A stretch of 64,000 nucleotides of DNA, from contig NZ_FWXN01000006.1 in the NCBI RefSeq assembly GCF_900176385.1, positions 186,001-250,000 on the forward strand. The letters run 5' to 3'. The position numbers were made by a program, and so were the translations under genes. Under the pieces are notes generated by a model. That model was given only the letters and a program-made list of their open reading frames with translations. It had not been told where the DNA came from and searched no databases. Positions 25,431 to 33,054 of this stretch are shown piece by piece (position 1 is the stretch's first letter; every line of letters starts with the position of its first letter). This stretch comes from Janibacter indicus (GTDB lineage Bacteria > Actinomycetota > Actinomycetes > Actinomycetales > Dermatophilaceae).

Positions 25431-26770
25431 TGCCTCGTGAGTGGACGGCGCGCGACCTGCTGCCGCCGGAGTCGAGCGCGGTCCTGGGCGGGCCCCTGGG
25501 TCGCCGGGCGTCGAGTCGTGAGCGCTCGCTGCCCCGGCTGCTGCCCCTCGTCGTCGCCCTCGTCGTGCTGCCGATGGCCGGCGCCTTCCTGCGTCAGGGG
25601 CACTGCGTCGTCAACGGCTGGAACGGCAACGACCAGTTCTGGCGCGGGTGCTTCTCCGACCTGCCGGCGCAGTACCAGCTCGCCGGGCTCGACCGTGGAC
25701 TCGGCGGCTGGCTCACCGGCGAGGCCCGCCTCGACCAGATGCCCCTGCTGTCGGGTCTGATGGCCTTCGTCGGTGGTCTGGTCCCCGATGCCGGGTGGCT
25801 CGACGAGTCGCGGTGGTACCTCACCCTGTGGACGGTGATCATCGCGCTGTGCCTCGTCGTCGCGGTGTGGTGCGTCGCCCTGCTGCGGCCCGAGCGACTC
25901 GACCTGGCGACCCAGCTGGCCCTGTCGCCGGTCCACGTCGTCGCCGCGCTGCTGTCTCCCGACCTCGTCGTCGTCACCCTCCTCGTCGCCGCGATGCTGG
26001 CCGACACCCGACGTCGCCCGGTCCTCGCCGGGGTGCTCCTCGGCCTCGCGCTGCTCGGTCATGCCTGGGTGGGGCTGGCCGCCGTCGCCCTGGTCATCGC
26101 CGCCCGTCGGGTCGGGCACGAGGCCGCGGCGGTGCGGACCGTCCTCGTCGCGCTCGGGACCGCGGTCTCGCTCGCGGTCGTGCTCGCGCTCTCCGCCCCC
26201 GCGATCGTCACCGGCCCGTTGCGGGCGTGGTGGGGTGAGAAGCCGGGCTACGGGTCGGTCCTGCTCATCCCCGAGCTCGCCGGTCACCCGCTGCCGGACC
26301 GGGTCGCCCCGCTCGTCTCGCTCCTCGGTGTCGCCGTCGCGGTGTGGGCCTGCGTCGTCATGGCCCGACGGGCGTGGCGACCGGCCACGTGGGCGCAGGT
26401 CGCGGCCTTCGGGGTGCCGGTCATGGCCCTCACGAGCACCTCGGTGCCGGTCCAGGCTGCCCTGTGGGTCCTGCCGCTGGCGATCCTCGCCGGGATCTCC
26501 TGGCGCACCCACCTGGGTTTCGCCGCGGTGGAGGCCGCGCACGCGACCGCACTGTGGCTGCACATCGGTGCGGCCGCGGACCCCGACAAGGGACTGCCGG
26601 CCCAGTGGTACGCGGTCGTCGTCCTCGGCCGGGCCATCGCGTGGGGCTTCCTGCTGTGGTCCGTCTGGTACACCCCCGTCGACAACCCGGTCGGGCGGCC
26701 GGCGCCCGCCGACCGTCCCCAGACGCCGCGGGCCCGACCCCACGATCCACAGCACGCGGCCATGGTCTGA
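25430..26770 (+). CDS. Polytopic membrane protein, probable GT87-type mannosyltransferase
   Basis: 446 residues, GTG 25430 overlapping the PBP stop by one base. About ten hydrophobic helices; the first extracytoplasmic loop carries the DQ-W-containing [15 protein letters not shown]. The layout and its place between ponA and rpsF equal Rv0051, annotated as a conserved transmembrane protein of the GT87/DUF2029 type (polyprenyl-phosphate-mannose-dependent mannosyltransferases such as PimE). Specific substrate unknown. The cytosolic tail is Pro/Arg-rich. Confidence 0.8.
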   Translation: MPREWTARDLLPPESSAVLGGPLGRRASSRERSLPRLLPLVVALVVLPMAGAFLRQGHCVVNGWNGNDQFWRGCFSDLPAQYQLAGLDRGLGGWLTGEARLDQMPLLSGLMAFVGGLVPDAGWLDESRWYLTLWTVIIALCLVVAVWCVALLRPERLDLATQLALSPVHVVAALLSPDLVVVTLLVAAMLADTRRRPVLAGVLLGLALLGHAWVGLAAVALVIAARRVGHEAAAVRTVLVALGTAVSLAVVLALSAPAIVTGPLRAWWGEKPGYGSVLLIPELAGHPLPDRVAPLVSLLGVAVAVWACVVMARRAWRPATWAQVAAFGVPVMALTSTSVPVQAALWVLPLAILAGISWRTHLGFAAVEAAHATALWLHIGAAADPDKGLPAQWYAVVVLGRAIAWGFLLWSVWYTPVDNPVGRPAPADRPQTPRARPHDPQHAAMV

Positions 26771-26777
26771 GGCGCCC

Positions 26778-26808
26778 CCCTTCGTCCGGCACGCTTTGGT
26801 GCGAAGGG
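26778..26808. terminator. Weak hairpin before the rpsF operon
   Basis: CCCTTCG (26778-26784) pairs with CGAAGGG (26802-26808), with an inner CAC/GTG pair. Probably ends the ponA transcript. Confidence 0.4.
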
Positions 26809-26882
26809 AGTGCAGCCGATACCCTGAACCGTCCCCCCTCCAGGTCGTCACCCGACGACGTGTCGGGGGGTACCGATGCACC

Positions 26883-26934
26883 AACCCTCCTGTCACGGAG
26901 AGACCGTGACCGCACAGACCGAAGGAGGCGGGTT
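26883..26934 (+). promoter_or_regulatory. Probable S6:S18 ribosomal-protein leader (autoregulatory RNA)
   Basis: Inner hairpin GTCACGG-AGAGA-CCGTGAC (26892-26910, 7 perfect pairs). Outer stem AACCCTCC (26883-26890) pairs with GGAG and GGTT around a GCG bulge (26924-26934). The conserved-looking ACCGAAGGAGG lies on the 3' side, and the GGAGG Shine-Dalgarno of rpsF is inside the outer stem. This fits the known r-protein leader that S6:S18 binds to repress its own operon. Confidence 0.5.
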
Positions 26935-26940
26935 ATCAGC

Positions 26941-27228
26941 ATGCGTCAGTACGAGCTCATGGTCATCTTCGACCCCGAGACCGACGAGCGGGCCGTTCAG
27001 CCGCTGTTCGACAAGTTCCTCACCGTCGTCACCAAGGACGGCGGTAGCGTGGACAAGATCGACCACTGGGGCCGTCGTCGTCTCGCCTACGAGATCAACA
27101 AGAAGGCCGAGGGCCTCTACGCCGTCGCCAACCTGACCTGCACGCCGGCCACGAGCAAGGAGCTCGACCGCCAGCTGGGTCTCTCCGAGCAGGTCCTGCG
27201 GACCAAGCTCATGCGCGTCGACGCCTGA
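26941..27228 (+). CDS. rpsF: 30S ribosomal protein S6
   Basis: 95 residues, ATG 26941; longer in-frame starts lie in the previous gene and leader. [36 protein letters not shown] and LRTKLMRVD are diagnostic for bS6. First gene of rpsF-ssb-rpsR-rplI. The nearest GGAGG is 12 nt upstream of the start, a long spacing that fits the leader structure. Confidence 0.98.
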   Translation: MRQYELMVIFDPETDERAVQPLFDKFLTVVTKDGGSVDKIDHWGRRRLAYEINKKAEGLYAVANLTCTPATSKELDRQLGLSEQVLRTKLMRVDA

Positions 27229-27301
27229 GGCGTCCACTTCCAGCCTGTCGGTCCCGGCTGACAGGCTCACCTGAGAGATCACCGATCGACAAGGAATCCC
27301 C

Positions 27302-27922
27302 ATGGCAGGCGAGACCCCCATCACCGTAATCGGCAACCTCACGGCGGACCCGGAGCTGCGGTTCACGCCGAGCGGCGCGGCCGTGGCCAACTTCACCGTG
27401 GCCTCGACCCCGCGCACCTTCGACCGTCAGACCAACGAGTGGAAGGACGCGGAGACGCTCTTCATGCGCTGCTCCGTGTGGCGTGAGGCCGCCGAAAACG
27501 TGGCGGAGTCGCTCACCCGCGGGACCCGCGTCGTCGTCACCGGTCGTCTCGTCTCCCGCTCGTGGGAGGACAAGGAGACCGGGCAGAAGCGCTCCGTCAT
27601 GGAGATGCAGGTCGACGAGGTCGGCCCCTCGCTGCGCTACGCCACGGCCAAGGTCACCAAGACCCAGCGTGGCGGCGGTGGCGGCGGTCAGGGCGGCGGC
27701 TCCTGGGGCGGCGGCGGTGGCCAGGGTGGTTCCGGTGGCGGCTTCGGCGGCCAGCAGGACGACCCGTGGGCGACCGGCGGCGGCCAGGGTGGCGGCCAGC
27801 AGGGTGGCGGCGCGTGGGGCGGTGGCCAGCAGGCCCCGGCCCAGGGTGGCGCTCCCCAGGGCGGCGGCCAGGGCGGCGGTGGCTGGGGCAATGCCCCGAG
27901 CTACGACGAGCCCCCCTTCTGA
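27302..27922 (+). CDS. ssb: Single-stranded DNA-binding protein
   Basis: 206 residues. The OB fold (~1-115) begins [18 protein letters not shown] and includes the [21 protein letters not shown] block. The linker (~118-195) is almost entirely Gly, Gln, Trp and Ser in GGGQGG-type repeats, and the acidic tip is DEPPF, the conserved site that recruits repair and replication proteins. It lies in the classical rpsF-ssb-rpsR order. Confidence 0.98.
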   Translation: MAGETPITVIGNLTADPELRFTPSGAAVANFTVASTPRTFDRQTNEWKDAETLFMRCSVWREAAENVAESLTRGTRVVVTGRLVSRSWEDKETGQKRSVMEMQVDEVGPSLRYATAKVTKTQRGGGGGGQGGGSWGGGGGQGGSGGGFGGQQDDPWATGGGQGGGQQGGGAWGGGQQAPAQGGAPQGGGQGGGGWGNAPSYDEPPF

Positions 27923-28017
27923 TCGATCTCTGACGCCTGACCCCGGTCGGGCACTGACACCACTTCCATCCCGAGGACCAACCTCGGGCTCTCATTGACA
28001 CGAAGGAGAGCACCACG

Positions 28018-28254
28018 ATGGCCAAGCCCGTAGTGCGCAAGCCCAAGAAGAAGGCCAACCCGCTCAAGGCGGCGAAGGTCGAGAACATCGACTACAAGGA
28101 CGCGAACCTGCTGCGCAAGTTCATCTCCGACCGCGGGAAGATCCGTGCGCGTCGCGTCACCGGCGTCTCCGTCCAGGAGCAGCGTCGCATCGCGACCGCC
28201 GTCAAGAACGCCCGGGAGATGGCGCTGCTGCCCTACTCCTCGTCCAACCGCTGA
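28018..28254 (+). CDS. rpsR: 30S ribosomal protein S18
   Basis: 78 residues, ATG after [50 protein letters not shown] is the bS18 signature. No Cys, so it is the zinc-independent form. It is the partner of S6 in the 30S platform and in the S6:S18 leader complex. Confidence 0.98.
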   Translation: MAKPVVRKPKKKANPLKAAKVENIDYKDANLLRKFISDRGKIRARRVTGVSVQEQRRIATAVKNAREMALLPYSSSNR

Positions 28255-28281
28255 TCCGCGGCCGAGAAGCAAGGAGCAGAC

Positions 28282-28728
28282 ATGAAGGTCATCCTCACCC
28301 ACGAGGTCACCGGCCTCGGTACCGCCGGTGACGTCGTCGACGTCAAGCCGGGCTACGCCCGCAACTTCCTCTTCCGCCGTGGCCTGGCCACCGCGTGGAC
28401 CAAGGGTGCGCAGAAGCAGGTCGAGGCGATCGCCGCCGGCCGCGCCGCTCGCGCCGTGAAGTCCCTGGAGGAGGCCCAGTCGATCAAGGGCAACCTCGAG
28501 GCCCAGCAGGTCACGATCAGCGCCCACGCCGGTGACTCCGGTCGCCTCTTCGGCGCCGTGACCAGCCGCGAGGTCGCCGAGGCCGTCAAGGCCGGCGGTG
28601 GCCCCGAGCTCGACCGCCGCACCATCGAGATCCCGACGCCGATCAAGTCGGTCGGCCCGGCCCAGGCGCTCGTGCATCTGCACCCCGAGGTGCAGGCCAC
28701 GGTCGCTCTCGAGGTCGTCGCCGGCTGA
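28282..28728 (+). CDS. rplI: 50S ribosomal protein L9
   Basis: 148 residues, ATG after [42 protein letters not shown] is the N-domain of bL9, followed by the long connecting helix and the RNA-binding C-domain ending VALEVVAG. Last gene of the operon, followed by a strong terminator. Confidence 0.98.
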   Translation: MKVILTHEVTGLGTAGDVVDVKPGYARNFLFRRGLATAWTKGAQKQVEAIAAGRAARAVKSLEEAQSIKGNLEAQQVTISAHAGDSGRLFGAVTSREVAEAVKAGGGPELDRRTIEIPTPIKSVGPAQALVHLHPEVQATVALEVVAG

Positions 28729-28770
28729 GTCCGCGAGATCTCGGGTCGCGCCCTCGGGCGTGATCAGGCC

Positions 28771-28808
28771 GAAGGGGGGCGCCCACCGCACGGTGGGCGC
28801 CCCCCTTC
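28771..28808. terminator. Strong hairpin terminator of the rpsF operon
   Basis: Perfect 18-bp stem: GAAGGGGGGCGCCCACCG (28771-28788), CA, and its complement (28791-28808). It starts and ends with the recurring CGAAGGGG/CCCCTTCG word. Confidence 0.85.
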
Positions 28809-28832
28809 GTCATGCCCTCCCGGGGTGCTGAT

Positions 28833-28877
28833 GGGTAGTCCTCCCCATGGTCTGCGCAGCCCCGTCGACCGTAAGGT
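28833..28877 (+). promoter_or_regulatory. Promoter with GGGTAGTCCTCCCC palindrome (site B)
   Basis: GGGTAGTCCTCCCC at 28833-28846; -10-like TAAGGT at 28872-28877, 25 nt downstream, and ~30 nt from there to the DUF3352 start. It shares AGTCCTCCCCATG exactly with the WXG100 promoter site. Confidence 0.5.
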
Positions 28878-28913
28878 TCCGGTAAGGACACCACGAGCAC
28901 GGGGAGACCCACC

Positions 28914-30566
28914 ATGTCGCAGCCACCCTTCGGTCAGCAGCCGCCCACGCCCGGGCCCGGTCAGCCGCCGCCCCCGCCCGGCTACGGGCCGGCCCAAGGC
29001 CAGCAGCCCCCGCCGCCTGCCGGTTACGGGCAGCCCGGTGGGCAGTACCAGCAGGGCTACGCCCAGCAGGGGTACCAGCCCGGTCACCCGCAGCAGCCCG
29101 GCCAGTGGGGCCAGGCGCCGGTGCAGCCGCCGGCCCCGAAGTCCACCAAGGCCCTCAAGTGGGGGGCCTTCGGCGTGGCGGGCGTCGTCGCCCTCGGCGT
29201 CGTCGGTGGTGGCGCGGTCTTCGCCTACAGCAAGCTCAACGGTGGCGGGGCCCAGCCGGAGGAGGCCCTGCCGGCCACCTCGGTCGCCTTCGCCAAGATC
29301 GACCTCGACCCCTCGGCGAACCAGAAGGTCGACGCCTTCCGCTTCGCCCGCAAGTTCCCCGGCATGCGCGACTCCCTCGAGGGCGTCGACGAGAACGGCG
29401 ACCTGCGCAAGGAGATCTTCGACGCGATCAAGGAGGACGGCGGGCTTGAGGGCGTCGACTACGCCCAGGACGTCGAGCCGTGGCTCGGCCAGCGCTTCGG
29501 TGTCGCGCTCCTGCCCGCAGCCGACGGTGGCACCGAGCCCGAGGTCGTCGTCGCCCTCGCGAGCACCGACCAGGACGCCGCCAAGGAGGGCCTGTCCAAG
29601 GTCACCAACGGCGAGGGTGGCTACTGCTCGGTCCAGGCCGACTTCGCGATCTGCGGCGAGGAGCAGTCGGTCGTCGACAAGGCGGTCAACGACGCCGCGG
29701 GCGCCAACCTCGCCGACAGCGACACCTTCCGGCAGGACATGGACGACCTCGGCGAGGACGGCATGATGACCGGCTGGATGGACGCCAGCCGGGTGAGCGA
29801 GCTCGGGCTCTCGACGGGCACCGTCCAGGCCGACCAGCAGGGCCGGATCGCCGCGGCCGTCCGCTTCGACGGGCCGACCCTCGAGGTCGCCGGTCGGGTC
29901 AACGGCCTGCCGGCGGGCAGCGTCCCGTCGGGCGAGGGCACGATGGTCGGCGACCTGCCGGCCGACACCCTCGGGGTCTTCGCCGTCACCGGTCTCGACG
30001 AGTCGCTGCGCAAGGCCTGGCCCGAGCTCGACAAGAACGCCAAGAGCATCCTCGGTGACGACTGGCAGGAGGGTCTGGACTCCTTCACCAACGAGACCGG
30101 CGTCTCGGTGCCGGACGACCTCGCCAAGGCCGTCGGCAGCGACACCGCGATCACCGTCGGCGCGTCGGCCGACGAGCCCAAGGTCGCGCTCGTCACCAAC
30201 GGCGACCGCGGCATCATCGACAAGCTCACCGGCGCGGTCGACTCCGGGGGCACCTCCGGCGCCCCGCAGATTACGGTCAAGGACGCCGGTGACAACCGCA
30301 CCGTCGTCGCCACGCCGGCCGGCTACGCCGACGAGGTCGCTCGCGGCTCCGGCCTCGGTGACAGCGATGCCTTCAAGGACGCCGTGCCCGAGGCCGACGA
30401 CGCGAGCAGCGTGCTCTACGTCGACATCAGCAAGGCTGTCGAGCTCTTCGGCGACGAGCTCGACGACGAGGAGCGGGCCAACATCGAGCCGCTCTCGGCG
30501 CTGGGCTTCTCGATGACCGGCGAGGACGACCACGCCGAGTTCGCGCTGCGCCTGACGACGAAGTGA
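28914..30566 (+). CDS. DUF3352 membrane-anchored protein
   Basis: 550 residues. A cytosolic Pro/Gln/Gly/Tyr-rich N-terminus (~1-78; repeated PPPPGYG, QQGYQPG) is followed by one transmembrane helix (~83-103). The ~445-residue extracellular part starts PATSVAFAKIDLDPSANQKVDAFRFARKFP, which is the DUF3352 signature. Two Cys (GYCSV, ICGEE) may form a disulfide. Function is unknown; the low-complexity tail resembles those of actinobacterial divisome and envelope proteins. It has its own promoter sharing the palindrome of the ESX promoter. Confidence 0.88.
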   Translation: MSQPPFGQQPPTPGPGQPPPPPGYGPAQGQQPPPPAGYGQPGGQYQQGYAQQGYQPGHPQQPGQWGQAPVQPPAPKSTKALKWGAFGVAGVVALGVVGGGAVFAYSKLNGGGAQPEEALPATSVAFAKIDLDPSANQKVDAFRFARKFPGMRDSLEGVDENGDLRKEIFDAIKEDGGLEGVDYAQDVEPWLGQRFGVALLPAADGGTEPEVVVALASTDQDAAKEGLSKVTNGEGGYCSVQADFAICGEEQSVVDKAVNDAAGANLADSDTFRQDMDDLGEDGMMTGWMDASRVSELGLSTGTVQADQQGRIAAAVRFDGPTLEVAGRVNGLPAGSVPSGEGTMVGDLPADTLGVFAVTGLDESLRKAWPELDKNAKSILGDDWQEGLDSFTNETGVSVPDDLAKAVGSDTAITVGASADEPKVALVTNGDRGIIDKLTGAVDSGGTSGAPQITVKDAGDNRTVVATPAGYADEVARGSGLGDSDAFKDAVPEADDASSVLYVDISKAVELFGDELDDEERANIEPLSALGFSMTGEDDHAEFALRLTTK

Positions 30567-30571
30567 CCCGC

Positions 30572-30606
30572 CTGCCCGGCACCGGACTTTCGCCGGTGCC
30601 GGGCAG
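30572..30606 (+). terminator. Hairpin terminator after the DUF3352 gene
   Basis: 14-bp perfect stem CTGCCCGGCACCGG / CCGGTGCCGGGCAG with a 7-nt loop ACTTTCG. It sits 26 nt before the proposed start of the next gene. Confidence 0.75.
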
Positions 30607-30631
30607 CAGGCAGGATGCAGGGGTGACTTCC

Positions 30632-31243
30632 ATGGGGCAGACGGACGGCAGCACGCGCGAGGACTACTGGCGCACGGTCGGGCAGGTCGGCGCGCAGCGT
30701 CGGCCGCTCGGTGACACCGACGAGCCGGCGCAGTGGCCGGGCGGGTCGTCGACCTACCGGCACGTGACGACCCCGCACTCGGGGATCATCGCGACCGACG
30801 GGCTGTCCGACGGCGCCGGCGACTCGCTGGGCCTCGAGATCTACGTCGAGGGCCGCGAGCTCGTGCAGGACCCCGACGGCGAGGGCCGCTGGCTCGTCGC
30901 GGCGCTCGAGGAGGCCGCTGGTGCGCTCGCCGCTGCGGGGGCCGAGCAGGTCGACGCCGCGCTGCGCGACCACACCCTGCTCTCGCTCGAGATCTCCGCC
31001 GGCGAGGCGCCGTCCGACTGGGCCGACGCCGGGCGCTTGGGTGTGCTCGTGGGCGTCGAGCTGCCGGGGCGCCCCCAGTCCATCGGTTCCGACGTGCGGG
31101 TCCTGGCGATCACGCCGCTGCGCCCGAGCGAGCTGGCCGTGGTGACCAGCGAGGGCCCCGGTGGGCGTCGCCGCATCGCCGAGGCCCTGGCGGGCCAGGG
31201 GTGGTACTCCTACGCCGACAGCACCCGCCCGCCCGTCGCCTGA
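30632..31243 (+). CDS. Hypothetical protein, suppressor-of-fused-like
   Basis: 203 residues from ATG 30632; GTG 30623 is possible, and the longest frame (30563) overlaps the terminator hairpin. Soluble alpha/beta protein with SGIIATDGLSDGAGDSLGLEIYVEG, DHTLLSLEISAGE and a closing RRRIAEALAGQGW helix. The ATDGLS / LEIYVE pattern recalls bacterial suppressor-of-fused (SUFU) domain proteins, but this is only a resemblance. No membrane segment. It follows the DUF3352 gene and converges on the MATE gene. Confidence 0.7.
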   Translation: MGQTDGSTREDYWRTVGQVGAQRRPLGDTDEPAQWPGGSSTYRHVTTPHSGIIATDGLSDGAGDSLGLEIYVEGRELVQDPDGEGRWLVAALEEAAGALAAAGAEQVDAALRDHTLLSLEISAGEAPSDWADAGRLGVLVGVELPGRPQSIGSDVRVLAITPLRPSELAVVTSEGPGGRRRIAEALAGQGWYSYADSTRPPVA

Positions 31244-31280
31244 CGTCGTCGGCACACGTCGCCGGACCGCCCGACCGGAG

Positions 31281-31319
31281 CGAGGTACCCCCCACCGGAT
31301 AGGCGGTCGCGACCACCTC
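31281..31319. repeat. Dispersed palindromic repeat between convergent genes, copy 1
   Basis: CGAGGT (31281-31286) pairs with ACCTCG (31314-31319), with ACCG/CGGT inside. The 17-mer ACCGGATAGGCGGTCGC at 31294-31310 recurs, reverse-complemented, at 53708-53724, also between convergent genes. Probably a bidirectional terminator. Confidence 0.6.
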
Positions 31320-31329
31320 GACCCGTGGA

Positions 31330-32673
31330 TCAGCGGGTCGCGCCGGTGACCGCCCACGCGTCGCCCCGGATGCGCCAGGCCATGCAGGCCCCGCGCAGCA
31401 CCATGAAGGCCGTGAAGGCCAACCACAGCGTCACCACGGCCGCCTCGGGACCGTGGTCGCCGCCGACGACCCGGGCCAGGAGCACGACGGGGACGTAGGC
31501 GAGCAGCACGAGGCTCATCGACCCGGCGAGCCAGCGACCGTCGCCGGCCCCGATGAGCACCCCGTCGACGACGAAGACGTAGCCGGACAGCGGCTGGCAC
31601 AGGGCGACGACGACCAGACCCGCGGCGATCGCGCTGCGCACGGCGGGGTCGTCGGTGAAGAGCGCGGGCAGGACCCGGTGCAGCGAGAGCAGCCCGACAC
31701 CGAGCACGACGCCACCCCAGATGCCCCACCGGACCATGAGCGCCGTCGCGGCGCGGGCACCGGCCGCGTCACCACTGCCGAGCTGGGCTCCGGTGAGGGC
31801 CTGGCCGGCGATGGCGAGGGCGTCGAGGGCGAAGACGAGCAGTGACCAGATCGTCGTCGTCACCTGGTAGGCGGCGAGCGGCACGTCGCCGAAGGCCGCG
31901 GCGGTCGCCACGGTGAGCAGGATGATCGCGCGCAGCGCGAGCGTGCGCACGAGGAGGGGGACCCCGTCGAGGGCCGCGGACACCACCCGTCCGACGTGCG
32001 GGCGAAGGGAGGCCCCCGCGCCTCGTCCCTGCCGCAGGATGACCGCGAGCAGCGCGAACGCCATGCCGCACTGGGCGATGACCGTGCCCCACGCGGCACC
32101 GCCGATGCCCATCCCCGCCCCGAGGACGAGGGCGATCGACAGCACGGCATTGGCACCGAAGCCGATCGCGGAGACGACGAGCGGGGTGCGGGTGTCCTGC
32201 AGGCCGCGCAGGATCCCGGTCGCGGCGAGCACGAGGAGCATTGCGGGCAGACCGAGGGCGCTGATCCGCAGGTAGACGACGGCCTCGTCGAGGGCGGCCG
32301 GGGAGGAGCCGAAGGCCTGGGCGAGCGGCCGGGCCCCCAGCCCGACGACGATCGCCGCAAGCGCCCCGAGGCCCGCAGCGAGCCAGATCCCCCCGACCCC
32401 GACCTCGATCGCACCGCGCCATGAACCGGCGCCGAACTGCCGGGCGACGACGCTCGTCGTGCCGTAGGCGAGGAAGACGAAGACCCCGGCTGCGGTGAGC
32501 AGCACCGAGCTCGCCGCCCCCAGGCCGGCGAGCGGGACGACGCCGAGCCGGCCGACGACAGCAGCGTCGACCATGAGGAAAAGCGGCTCGGCGACGAGCG
32601 CGAGGAAGGCGGGGACGGCGAGCGAGAGGATCTGCCGCGGCCCGACCTGGGCTGCGGGTGCGGGTGAGGTCAC
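31330..32673 (-). CDS. MATE-family efflux transporter (DinF-type)
   Basis: 447 residues, about 12 transmembrane helices in two six-helix halves. The start (ILSLAVPAFLALVAEPLFLMVDAAVVGRLGVVPLAGLGAAS) is the DinF/MATE signature, with a related pattern at the start of the second half (LRAIILLTVATAAAFGDVPLAAYQV). It exports drugs or metabolites using Na+ or H+. Two identical palindromes lie upstream of its start, so a repressor likely controls it, but no regulator gene is adjacent. Confidence 0.93.
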   Translation of the reverse strand: MTSPAPAAQVGPRQILSLAVPAFLALVAEPLFLMVDAAVVGRLGVVPLAGLGAASSVLLTAAGVFVFLAYGTTSVVARQFGAGSWRGAIEVGVGGIWLAAGLGALAAIVVGLGARPLAQAFGSSPAALDEAVVYLRISALGLPAMLLVLAATGILRGLQDTRTPLVVSAIGFGANAVLSIALVLGAGMGIGGAAWGTVIAQCGMAFALLAVILRQGRGAGASLRPHVGRVVSAALDGVPLLVRTLALRAIILLTVATAAAFGDVPLAAYQVTTTIWSLLVFALDALAIAGQALTGAQLGSGDAAGARAATALMVRWGIWGGVVLGVGLLSLHRVLPALFTDDPAVRSAIAAGLVVVALCQPLSGYVFVVDGVLIGAGDGRWLAGSMSLVLLAYVPVVLLARVVGGDHGPEAAVVTLWLAFTAFMVLRGACMAWRIRGDAWAVTGATR

Positions 32674-32735
32674 CCCCGCACCCTACGAGCGCCCCGCCGG
32701 CCCGGGTTTCGCGCCCGCGCGACCCCGCCCGAACC

Positions 32736-32757
32736 TGCATTGCCGTAGGGCAATGCA
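32736..32757. promoter_or_regulatory. Palindromic operator 1 of the MATE gene
   Basis: TGCATTGCC-GTAG-GGCAATGCA, 9-bp arms, ending 63 nt before the MATE start (minus strand). It is repeated at 32778 with a 41-nt period, about four helical turns. The form fits a TetR- or MarR-type repressor. Confidence 0.6.
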
Positions 32758-32777
32758 GATTAAGGTGGCATGAGGGC

Positions 32778-32797
32778 GCATTGCCGTAGGGCAATGC
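32778..32797. promoter_or_regulatory. Palindromic operator 2 of the MATE gene
   Basis: GCATTGCCGTAGGGCAATGC, identical over 20 nt to the first site, 41 nt away. Same helical face, so cooperative binding is plausible. Confidence 0.6.
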
Positions 32798-32839
32798 GGG
32801 TTCAGGTGGGCTCGGGTTGGGTCAGGGGGGTCGGGTGGA

Positions 32840-32914
32840 TCAGGCGGTCCAGGCGGCCCAGAGGCGGGCGTAGCGGCCGCCGGCGGCGACGAGTTCGTCG
32901 TGGGTGCCGGCGGA
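32840..32914 (-). pseudogene. C-terminal remnant of an ABC transporter ATP-binding protein
   Basis: The minus strand encodes AGTHDELVAAGGRYARLWAAWTA followed by a stop. This is the characteristic end of exporter-type ABC proteins (GTHDEL follows the D-loop/H-loop region). Nothing upstream in any frame matches the rest of such a protein (no Walker, signature or H-loop), so about 24 codons survive of a gene deleted in this lineage. Confidence 0.7.
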
Positions 32915-33032
32915 GCGGTACCCCCGCCGTCGCGGGAGGGGCCGGCTGCTCGATCGCCGCCCCATGAGAGCGCATCGGCGCTCGGCCGCCATCACGGGCG
33001 AGGGAGCGCTATTGTCGGTCAAGCGTCCCAGT

Positions 33033-33044
33033 TACTCGCGAGTA
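33033..33044. promoter_or_regulatory. Palindrome TACTCGCGAGTA upstream of the amidohydrolase gene
   Basis: Perfect 12-bp palindrome whose right end runs into the Shine-Dalgarno AGGAG (33044-33048), so a bound repressor would block transcription or initiation. Form typical of TetR-type sites. Confidence 0.5.
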
Positions 33045-33054
33045 GGAGCTTGGC

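Larger units (their letters stand above)
32674..33054. other. 381-nt intergenic region between MATE and the amidohydrolase gene
   Basis: No intact gene. It holds two identical 20-nt palindromes (32737-32756, 32778-32797), an ABC-transporter C-terminal remnant on the minus strand (32840-32914) and a perfect 12-bp palindrome (33033-33044). The stretch 32915-33030 shows no recognisable signal. Confidence 0.7.

Noticed and set aside
27660-27890. GGCGGT/GGTGGC repeats that look like a tandem array
   Set aside because: They encode the normal Gly-rich linker of SSB, not a CRISPR or satellite.
32770-32967. 65-codon plus frame starting between the MATE operators
   Set aside because: Arg/Gly-rich translation of the operators and ABC remnant; no ribosome site or homology.
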